NCBI GenBank assembly: GCA_003557805.1
Contig: PWNY01000167.1
Span: 1-7,556, forward strand
DNA length: 7,556 bases
Direction: 5' to 3'
Origin: Bacteroidales bacterium
Lineage (GTDB): Bacteria > Bacteroidota > Bacteroidia > Bacteroidales > UBA7960
The notes beneath the pieces were generated by a model. The model saw nothing but the letters and a program-made list of their open reading frames with translations, searched no databases and was not told the origin of the DNA. A program made the translations under genes and the position numbers. Below, piece after piece: positions 1 through 5,718 of this stretch; the first letter of the stretch is position 1, and each line of letters begins with the position of its first letter.

Positions 1-473
1 TGCTTCGGGCTCAGTTCAAGCAGGTAATGGCTTTCCGACTCTTCTGCCAGCACTGCAGAAAACTCCTCGCTGTATCTCTGTATCTCCAGGTCTTCATATG
101 ACAAGTCGGTGCCGGCAAAAGACTGCCCCTTCATGTGTGAGGCAATCCTTCTTTCCCTTCCATAGGCCGGCATGTAGAGATATAAAACATCATCAGGCAG
201 TGACAAAAGTGCTATGCCTGCCTCGTTTGCAGGGGCAGTGAAACGAAAAAGATGCCTGTCCTTTCCTTTTTGCCATATCCGGGCCTCCCTTCTCCTTTGA
301 TTTCCGCTTCTGTCGGTAAGAGTCATGATAACAGTACTTTCCTGGTCCTGGCTTGCAAAAAGCACCTGGCTCATGCGGTCTAAAACTTCCCCTGCATCAG
401 CAGCAAATAGTTCACCACCTGAAAAAAACAGGGCAATTACCACCACCAGCTTTGTAAGATTATGGGTTTTCAT
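1..473 (-). CDS. Periplasmic LolA-like outer-membrane lipoprotein-sorting protein (PF17131/TP0789-like), 3' end missing
   Basis: The gene starts with ATG at 473 and is open to the left edge, giving 157 visible residues. Residues 1-25 form a signal peptide: a basic start (MKTHNLTK), a hydrophobic core at 9-17 and a likely cleavage near Ala24/Ala25, so the protein should be periplasmic. The segment at 94-129 is diagnostic: VLYLYMPAYGRERRIA (96-111) followed by SHMKGQSFAGTDLSYEDL (112-129). This pattern is typical of the LolA-like PF17131 family, whose structural example is Treponema TP0789. Members have a half-barrel fold thought to carry lipid or lipoprotein through the periplasm. Family proteins are usually about 240-260 residues, so roughly 90-100 residues lie outside the window. 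The gene begins 18 bases after the stop of the RND exporter gene on the same strand, so co-transcription is likely; no Shine-Dalgarno site is visible in the gap. The cargo cannot be told from sequence. Family assignment is confident, function is inferred from the family. Confidence 0.87.
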   Translation of the reverse strand, partial: MKTHNLTKLVVVIALFFSGGELFAADAGEVLDRMSQVLFASQDQESTVIMTLTDRSGNQRRREARIWQKGKDRHLFRFTAPANEAGIALLSLPDDVLYLYMPAYGRERRIASHMKGQSFAGTDLSYEDLEIQRYSEEFSAVLAEESESHYLLELSPK

Positions 474-491
474 AATATGACCATATACCGG

Positions 492-2750
492 TTATTCTTT
501 TATAAAAGTTTCTTTTACATCACCCGCTTCTTTGATCTTACGTCCGGCAAACAAAAGAGGCAGCAGGGTCAGGGTTGCCACCCCGGCAATAAACATGGTA
601 AAGGCCAATAACAGACCCAGGCGCTGCAGAGGTACCAGGTTGGAAAACAGCATCATGGCAACCCCTGCTATTATTGATGCCATGCTTATCAGTATCGATT
701 TGCCACTGGTGCGTACGGCCCTTTCCAGGCTATCCCTTTCGCTGAGCTGAAGGCGTATGCCCTCTGTATACCTGCTGGCAAAATGAATTGAAAAATCTAT
801 CCCTATTCCAATTGTCACGCTCCCGCACAGCACCGTGGCCACATCAATTGGCACGCCTGTAATCCCCATTATTCCAAAAAGTGCGACCAGGGTTATACCA
901 ATCGGGACAACTATCAACAATCCGGTTTTTGAGGAGCGCATAATAAGGCTTGTCAGCAACATTACGAAAATAACAGCAAATATCAGGCTGTTGACCTGGC
1001 TTCTTACAATATTGTCGTCAAGGAACTTCAGCAACACAGGAGTGCCGGTTACTGCCATCCGGCATCCTTCCCCTGAATGTTGTTTGACATACTGGTCAAA
1101 GTTGCTTTCTATTTCACGGAGCACCTCCAGGTCAGTACGGTTGACAAAGCCGTGTATAACGCCTTCCTGTAGGTCATAGCTCACCAGTTGCTCCATTATC
1201 TCCTGCCCGTCCAAAAGGAACCAGAGCTGGGATATCTTCTCCTTGTCTGTGGGGATTGTCATGTCTCCTTCCAGAACAAAATTCAGCTGACTGATAAGGT
1301 CTGCCACAGAGTGGCTGTGAGGAATGTAGCTGAAGCCCTGCATATATTCCTGTGTCTGGCTTATTTTGCTGAGAACCTCGGGGCTTTGCATATCTCCCTC
1401 GAAATGGATATAAAGTGGGTTGCTACCATAAAACTTTTCCGAAAGTATATTTTCTCCCTGTTTTACTATACTGTTGTCCCGGAAGTAACCAACAACATCA
1501 ACGCTTCTGGTAATGCGTGTAATTCCGAATATGCCTGCAATGACAACAACGGTCCAGAAAGCGATGAGCAGCTTTTGGTGGTTGCAGGATAAATTAAAAA
1601 GCCTGTCAGCAAATTTGTCAAAGATGTTCTCACTGGCTTTTGGGGCAAGCTTTTTATTATTATTTGTTACATACATCATTGCCGGTACGAACACAATAGT
1701 AAGTATCAGTGAGAACAGTATACCTGCTATCGAGAACATTGCAAACTCCCTTATCAAAATCAGCCTCGAACCAGCAATGAATGAGAAGAACCCGGTCATG
1801 GTCGTTACAGATGCAAGTATTACAGGCAATGCAATATACCTAATTGCTCGCTGCATTGCCTTGTAGGGCTCCGCCCTGTGTTCAACCTCTGCGGCATTGA
1901 TAACGTGAATGGCATAATCGTTGCCCAGGGCTATCAGGAGTATAGGGATAGCGTTGGTAAGAATGGTAAGCTTATAGCCAAGGAGTGCAATAAGTCCCAT
2001 AACCCAGACCGTGGCTATGACTACCGTGAGCATTGGCAGCAACACCCCCTGAAAGTTCCGGAACCCCGCGTAGAGCACCAGGCATATCAATATGAATGCC
2101 AGAGGCCCTATTGAAAACATATCGCTTATTATAATGCGGTTGAGTTCAAGAAGAGTTAACGGCATGCCACCGTAAAAGATGTTTCCTTCAAATGGGATGC
2201 TTTCAACTTTCTGCTGCACCATTTCAGTTACTTCAACCCTGTTTGCATCTGGTTTGATCCTGCCGATCAGAAGGGTTGCCTTTGCATCCTCTGAAACCAG
2301 CCACCCTCTTAATGCCCTGTCTTCCAGTATGTATGCTTTGAGAGAGTCGAGATATTCCCTGCCTTCAGGAATGTTGAACTGGTCAACAAGAGGCCTGATT
2401 TCTATGCCAAATTCTGTTGACCTGACATCGGGCATGCTTGTCAAACTGGTAACATAGCCGATCTCAGGGATGGAGAGGATACTGTCGGTTGCCCTGCCCG
2501 TGATTTCAAGCATATCTGCAGAAAATACATCCTTGCCCTCAAGACCAACAATGATAATATCATTGCCACCGAATGTCTCTCCAATTTTATTGAAAAGGCG
2601 CACTGACTCGTTATCCTCCATAAGATAACTCATAACATCGGCATTGACCTTAATATCCTTTAGGAAATAACCCATTAAGAGGGTAATGGCAACTACTACT
2701 GAGATTATCAGATACCTGAACCTTACTACTCTTTCAGCAAAGGTGTTCAT
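492..2750 (-). CDS. RND superfamily exporter, MMPL/HAE3 type
   Basis: This 752-residue protein has the duplicated RND plan. A membrane segment at 13-30 is followed by a periplasmic domain (about 35-205) and five helices between about 214 and 361. A second half repeats this: a helix at 394-412, a periplasmic domain (about 415-585) and five helices between 586 and 735. The fourth helix of each half carries the acidic motif of MMPL-type pumps: GNDYAIH (276-282, Asp278) and GIGIDFSIHF (648-657, Asp652), which in the family serve proton coupling. Length and the lack of a long N-terminal adaptor fit the HAE3/MMPL group rather than AcrB-type tripartite pumps (about 1000 residues). The ATG at 2750 gives the usual short N-terminus (MNTFAERVVRFR) directly before the first helix. 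Next to a LolA-like carrier gene, it probably moves a hydrophobic substrate such as a lipid toward the periplasm or outer membrane. That role is inference; the family call is firm. Confidence 0.93.
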   Translation of the reverse strand: MNTFAERVVRFRYLIISVVVAITLLMGYFLKDIKVNADVMSYLMEDNESVRLFNKIGETFGGNDIIIVGLEGKDVFSADMLEITGRATDSILSIPEIGYVTSLTSMPDVRSTEFGIEIRPLVDQFNIPEGREYLDSLKAYILEDRALRGWLVSEDAKATLLIGRIKPDANRVEVTEMVQQKVESIPFEGNIFYGGMPLTLLELNRIIISDMFSIGPLAFILICLVLYAGFRNFQGVLLPMLTVVIATVWVMGLIALLGYKLTILTNAIPILLIALGNDYAIHVINAAEVEHRAEPYKAMQRAIRYIALPVILASVTTMTGFFSFIAGSRLILIREFAMFSIAGILFSLILTIVFVPAMMYVTNNNKKLAPKASENIFDKFADRLFNLSCNHQKLLIAFWTVVVIAGIFGITRITRSVDVVGYFRDNSIVKQGENILSEKFYGSNPLYIHFEGDMQSPEVLSKISQTQEYMQGFSYIPHSHSVADLISQLNFVLEGDMTIPTDKEKISQLWFLLDGQEIMEQLVSYDLQEGVIHGFVNRTDLEVLREIESNFDQYVKQHSGEGCRMAVTGTPVLLKFLDDNIVRSQVNSLIFAVIFVMLLTSLIMRSSKTGLLIVVPIGITLVALFGIMGITGVPIDVATVLCGSVTIGIGIDFSIHFASRYTEGIRLQLSERDSLERAVRTSGKSILISMASIIAGVAMMLFSNLVPLQRLGLLLAFTMFIAGVATLTLLPLLFAGRKIKEAGDVKETFIKE

Positions 2751-2795
2751 CAGCCGGGTTTTTCAATAACTATCGGTGTTGCATTTTCAGTGTGT

Positions 2796-2855
2796 AAAAA
2801 TAGTGTTTTATAGGCACCGAAAGAACCCAGGTAGTTTAAACAGGGCACTATTTTT
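2796..2855. repeat. Perfect 10-bp inverted repeat with 40-base spacer
   Basis: AAAAATAGTG at 2796-2805 is the exact reverse complement of CACTATTTTT at 2846-2855. The 40-base spacer contains an 8-base palindrome, GTTTAAAC (2834-2841). The arms do not extend further in either direction. The repeat lies 46-105 bases upstream of the RND start, in the likely 5' untranslated or promoter zone of that gene. It is not a terminator in the usual sense: the loop is long and the stem AT-rich. Confidence 0.4.
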
Positions 2856-2942
2856 CCAACTAATATATCAATTGCCAGGACAAGTGGCATATTCCCCGGG
2901 TTGGTTTTGCAGAAATATTTGGAAAACCGATATAAATTAAAT

Positions 2943-2973
2943 AATTTTACACGATGGTTTAAAAATTTTACAC
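2943..2973 (-). repeat. Two 10-bp direct repeats (GTGTAAAATT) 21 bp apart, possible operator
   Basis: AATTTTACAC occurs at 2943-2952 and again at 2964-2973, which reads GTGTAAAATT on the minus strand. The start-to-start distance of 21 bases is two turns of B-DNA, so a protein could bind both copies on one face. The similarity goes slightly beyond the ten bases (minus-strand GTGTAAAATTATTTAA and GTGTAAAATTTTTAAA). A third near-copy, GTGTAAAAAT, lies on the plus strand at 2792-2801. The repeats sit about 190-225 bases upstream of the RND start and 200-230 upstream of the lipoprotein start. In such AT-rich DNA chance repeats of this size occur, so the operator reading is only a suggestion. Confidence 0.4.
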
Positions 2974-3172
2974 ATGAGTTCCTCTGAAAAAGCTTTCCCC
3001 CCATTTTTTGAGCCTTAACTTCTTGTCTGTCCTGAAAAAAGGTCCTATTCTGAAAAAATATTTACAGTTTATAATTGGATAATATATTGGCCAAATGGGG
3101 CCGTGATGAATTCTCCTTACCATTGGCTTTTTAGTACAACCTTAACAAGAATATTAATCAAAACAAACAAAG

Positions 3173-4420
3173 ATGAGAAGCATATTTTACGTTTTTGGTA
3201 TAACTGCTCTTTTGGTTATCATTAACACTTCCTGCGAAAAGGATGATACCGGTCCCAACCTGTCCAGTGAATTTGATTTTATTGCACTGCATCTGGAGAA
3301 TGGCACCCTGGAACAGCCATATTTTTCTTTAATGCGTATAAGAGATGGTGAACCTGAATTCACCCATCTTAGTGATGTTTATCCTTTTGATTTTGACAGC
3401 TCGCCCCAAAATCATGAATCCCGATGGAAATCGCGCCTGCACCAGGGCAGCGGCAAACTCGGCATGATATTGCCAAGAGGGCTTTCAGAACAAATTACAA
3501 ATCAGTTTGGTGAAGAACTTACGGTTTGGACAGGTGCCTGGATGAATATGCCTGAAGGGAGCACAAATGAGCTTCCACTGCTTAACCCGTGCACTGATTT
3601 TGGTTATGATGCGGACTGCAGCAGATACAGCTATACCCGTAGACACTCTGTGCGCATCGGAAAATGCGGTAATGTTTTTTATCTGGCCTCTTCTTCCTAT
3701 AAGGCAGGTGGCTGGCACGAGGAACCGCGCTACAGGCTGGTAAAATATAACCCCGGTTCAGGAGATTACAAGATTTCTCCGCTCATCTCCGACTGGACCC
3801 TGAGCCAGCCAGAAATTAACCCGGACACATATGGGCTGGCAGGGATATCCGAAGAAATTTACCCGTCTTCATGCGGGCGGTATGTATATGGCCGCACCCA
3901 AGCCTGGGGGATCAGCGGGGGAACCCTGATCTCCAGCCGCGGGATCATGTTCCGGTATGATTTTGAAAACGGGGAGTTTTCACGTGTTGAAAATGTGGGT
4001 TATGGTTTCAATCCCATGTTTGTGACAAGGGATGACCGTTATGTGGTATATAGAGATGCCAGTGATGGCAACCAGAACAAAATGGTGGACCTTCAAAGCG
4101 GACAGGTTCGTCAGCTTGAGACCACTTTTGGGCCCAGCCATCAGACAGGGACAAACAATTTCGGGATTTTGGGAACTGCTTACCCACTGCGTGAGTTCAG
4201 GTATTACAATGCCGTTAATGATGAGATGGTAAGGGTTCCTGTTCCTGACCACATTAGCAGTCTTCAGTTCTCGGCAGATGGCACCTTTGCCTATTTTCGC
4301 TACCGCTCCGGAGACAAAAACTATCTGCTCAGAACAAGTGACCTTACTGAAAACGCTACCGTTGATACGATTGCAGTTCTGCCTGATAATGTCAGGGTAA
4401 TGACCCTGCTGCCGCAATAA
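3173..4420 (+). CDS. Probable surface-exposed lipoprotein with beta-propeller-like repeats, family unknown
   Basis: The 415-residue product begins with a lipoprotein signal: MRS, a hydrophobic stretch (4-17), then NTSC with the lipidated cysteine at 21. The residues after it, EKDD, resemble the lipoprotein export signal known from Bacteroidota (consensus near QKDDE in Capnocytophaga), so display on the cell surface is likely. I do not recognise a named family. From about 165 on, short beta-strand pairs recur with a polar turn: FRYDFENGEF (260-269), FVTRDDRYVVYR (283-294), MVDLQSGQV (304-312), LQFSADGTFAYFRYR (364-378). This looks like a beta-propeller of the TolB or WD40-like kind. Cysteines 140, 149, 165 and 234 could form disulfides. 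The ATG at 3173 is preceded by an A-rich tract, and no in-frame upstream start is better. A binding or scaffold role is possible, but nothing in the sequence names a ligand. It is divergent from the RND operon and may share its regulation. Confidence 0.88.
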   Translation: MRSIFYVFGITALLVIINTSCEKDDTGPNLSSEFDFIALHLENGTLEQPYFSLMRIRDGEPEFTHLSDVYPFDFDSSPQNHESRWKSRLHQGSGKLGMILPRGLSEQITNQFGEELTVWTGAWMNMPEGSTNELPLLNPCTDFGYDADCSRYSYTRRHSVRIGKCGNVFYLASSSYKAGGWHEEPRYRLVKYNPGSGDYKISPLISDWTLSQPEINPDTYGLAGISEEIYPSSCGRYVYGRTQAWGISGGTLISSRGIMFRYDFENGEFSRVENVGYGFNPMFVTRDDRYVVYRDASDGNQNKMVDLQSGQVRQLETTFGPSHQTGTNNFGILGTAYPLREFRYYNAVNDEMVRVPVPDHISSLQFSADGTFAYFRYRSGDKNYLLRTSDLTENATVDTIAVLPDNVRVMTLLPQ

Positions 4421-4665
4421 AAAGATTGCAGTACCAGGCTGGAGGGGTGTTTTAATATAAGGGAAAAACAGGCAACTGTCCCCGGTCTGCTTAGGAAGTT
4501 CACCAGTACAGCTTTAGCGGTGCTATGCAATGCTGGTTCGTCTATTGGTGCAGATTTACCGGCAATAATCCTGGCAGATGACCATCTTTAGGGTGTTGCC
4601 TTTACCAAAGAATGCCTTTATTACGACAATAGTTCATGCCAGACTATAGATATAGGCCGTGAAAA

Positions 4666-4709
4666 AATTTATGCACGTTGAGTTTGGGAATATTAAAAAT
4701 GCATAAATT
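4666..4709. repeat. Perfect 10-bp inverted repeat upstream of the DUF5694 gene
   Basis: AATTTATGCA (4666-4675) is matched exactly by its reverse complement TGCATAAATT (4700-4709), with a 24-base spacer. Its right arm ends 97 bases before the DUF5694 start and 46 bases before the candidate -33 element. It could be a transcription-factor site or a weak AT-rich hairpin. No T tract follows, so an intrinsic terminator is unlikely. Confidence 0.4.
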
Positions 4710-4755
4710 AACCCTGTGAAATTCAACTGTTAGTATTCCTGCCAGGAGGTGCTTT

Positions 4756-4784
4756 TTTGTAAACAGGCGGGCTGGTTATATGTG
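4756..4784 (+). promoter_or_regulatory. Candidate Bacteroidota-type promoter for the DUF5694 gene
   Basis: TTTG at 4756-4759 is followed, after 17 bases, by TATATGTG at 4777-4784. The latter matches five of the six fixed positions of the Bacteroidota -7 element TAnnTTTG, and the spacing is within the range reported for Flavobacterium (TTG, 17-23 bases, TAnnTTTG). Transcription would begin near 4791, leaving a leader of roughly 16 bases before the ATG at 4807. The mismatch at one T makes this a moderate candidate only. Confidence 0.38.
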
Positions 4785-4806
4785 TACATCAATAAATCTT
4801 TAAGGC

Positions 4807-5664
4807 ATGAAAATATGGTGTTTGATATTCAGCCTGCTTGTGCCGGCTGTTTTATCTGGTCAGCCCAATTTAACTCCCGCCCAAACAGAGATAATGACAC
4901 TTGGTGTCTTTCATTTTGCCTACCCAAACCTTGATGCCGTCAAGGTGCAGGAGGAGGATCAGATATCTGTGCTGGATGAACCATTCCAGTCTGAAATAAA
5001 ATCCATTGCACAAGCTGTGGAGGAGTTTGATCCTACAATAATTGCAGTTGAATGGCGGCCCGGCAGGCAAAGCTATATCGACTCACTTTATTCACAATAC
5101 AGGGAAGGCAGTTTCACCCTTGGGAAAAATGAGGTGTACCAGCTGGGTTTCAGGATAGGTGAAAAGCTGGATATTGAAAGATTATATTGTGTTGATGACT
5201 GGGGCCGCCATTATGAAAATATTACAGAGATCTTCAATGACAGTATCCGGCTTGAGAAATTCGAACAGTTTTACACCAGCCAGGCAGATTCAATATTTAA
5301 AATGTTTGACTCACCGGGAAAGGTGACAAGCATTATCGATGAACTGATAATGCTCAACTGCCCGGAAAGGCTCCGGAAACGGCTGGCTATATACTTATTG
5401 CACCCCTTTAAATACGAGGAATCTCCCGGCGACTTTACCGGGGTTGATTTCGAGACCGGAAGGTGGTACAACAGGAACCTGCGTATATTCCGTAACATTC
5501 AAAGGATCCCGCAAACCTCAGGGGACAGGGTGTTGCTTATAGTTGGCGCAGAACACCTGAACCTGCTGAACCTGTTTTTTGATGCATCAGTAGAGTTTAA
5601 ACTGGTATCACCCTTGCCATTTCTTGAAAAGGCCAGGGTGATCAATTCAGCTCATATTGATTAG
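4807..5664 (+). CDS. Exported DUF5694 domain protein, TraB/ChaN-like motifs
   Basis: The 285-residue product starts with a signal peptide (MKIW, hydrophobic core 5-16, likely cleavage near Ser17/Gly18), so it is predicted to leave the cytoplasm. Its body matches my memory of the DUF5694 family throughout: MTLGVFHFAYPNLD (30-43), a helix leading to PTIIAVEW (76-83), QLGFRIGEKL (112-121), YCVDDW (127-132), GRWYNRNLRIFRNI (218-231), and near the end RVLLIVGAEHLNLL (241-254). The order of a Gly-x-x-His motif at the start, an Ile-Ala-Val-Glu strand, an Arg-Asn helix and a terminal Gly-Ala-x-His strand resembles the TraB/PrgY, Tiki and ChaN-like superfamily, some members of which are proteases or haem-binding proteins. 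His36, Glu82, Arg223, Asn224 and His250 are candidate functional residues by that analogy. No activity can be assigned. The start is supported by the signal peptide; an AT-rich leader precedes it. It stands alone and converges with the transporter gene to its right. Confidence 0.85.
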   Translation: MKIWCLIFSLLVPAVLSGQPNLTPAQTEIMTLGVFHFAYPNLDAVKVQEEDQISVLDEPFQSEIKSIAQAVEEFDPTIIAVEWRPGRQSYIDSLYSQYREGSFTLGKNEVYQLGFRIGEKLDIERLYCVDDWGRHYENITEIFNDSIRLEKFEQFYTSQADSIFKMFDSPGKVTSIIDELIMLNCPERLRKRLAIYLLHPFKYEESPGDFTGVDFETGRWYNRNLRIFRNIQRIPQTSGDRVLLIVGAEHLNLLNLFFDASVEFKLVSPLPFLEKARVINSAHID

Positions 5665-5718
5665 AAGAACAGCAATCCAGCCACCCTTTTTACACCGCTT
5701 CCCATTTTCCTGCTTAAA
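5665..5718. other. Short convergent intergenic gap
   Basis: Only 54 bases separate the stop codons of the converging DUF5694 and BASS genes. I see no hairpin followed by a T tract on either strand, so the two transcripts probably overlap or end by another mechanism. A copy of GTGTAAAAA lies here on the minus strand (5687-5695), a reminder that this short A-rich word is not confined to the divergent promoter region. Confidence 0.5.

Larger units (their letters stand above)
2751..3172. promoter_or_regulatory. AT-rich divergent intergenic region
   Basis: This 422-base stretch separates the minus-strand RND operon from the plus-strand lipoprotein gene, so it should hold promoters in both directions. 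The part at about 2911-2975 is strongly AT-rich. I find no good match to the Bacteroidota promoter pattern (TTTG, then TAnnTTTG) on either strand. The nearest -7-like plus-strand sequences are TATAATTG (3070-3077) and TACCATTG (3118-3125), each one base off, but neither has a TTG at the right distance upstream. The lipoprotein start is preceded by an A-rich tract (about 3158-3172), normal for translation starts in this phylum. Repeats in the region are listed separately. A minus-strand frame of 84 codons (3004 to 2750) crosses most of it; I regard it as doubtful. Confidence 0.5.
4421..4806. other. 386-base non-coding stretch between the lipoprotein and DUF5694 genes
   Basis: I see no convincing gene here. 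No strong rho-independent terminator follows the lipoprotein gene: the best stem is GCAAT/ATTGC around its stop codon, only 5 pairs and without a T tract. The frame that continues past the lipoprotein stop codon stays open for 56 codons to a TAG at 4589, then for 29 more to a TGA at 4679, which could be a decayed coding remnant or chance. An inverted repeat (4666-4709) and a candidate promoter (4756-4784) lie nearer the next gene. The 386-base separation argues that the DUF5694 gene has its own promoter. Confidence 0.5.

Noticed and set aside
532..2457. Several plus-strand open frames of 72-134 codons opposite the RND gene
   Set aside because: They are antisense to a confidently assigned 752-residue membrane protein, their products show no recognisable motifs, and open antisense frames are expected opposite such a gene.
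3485..4417. Minus-strand frames of 77 and 145 codons opposite the lipoprotein gene
   Set aside because: The plus-strand frame has a clear lipoprotein signal, an A-rich start context and a coherent repeat pattern; the antisense products look random.
4414..4429. GCAAT/ATTGC stem around the lipoprotein stop codon as an intrinsic terminator
   Set aside because: The stem is only five pairs, overlaps the stop codon and is not followed by a T tract.
4321..4530. Minus-strand 69-codon frame overlapping the lipoprotein gene's 3' end
   Set aside because: More than half is antisense to the lipoprotein gene, with no recognisable motif and no sign of its own initiation region.
4749..4934. A GTG-started frame of 61 codons preceded by an AGGAGGTG sequence (4743-4750) that looks like a strong Shine-Dalgarno site
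   Set aside because: The GTG lies inside the purine-rich site itself, too close to serve as its start; the frame overlaps the DUF5694 gene out of frame, and Bacteroidota rarely rely on such sites.
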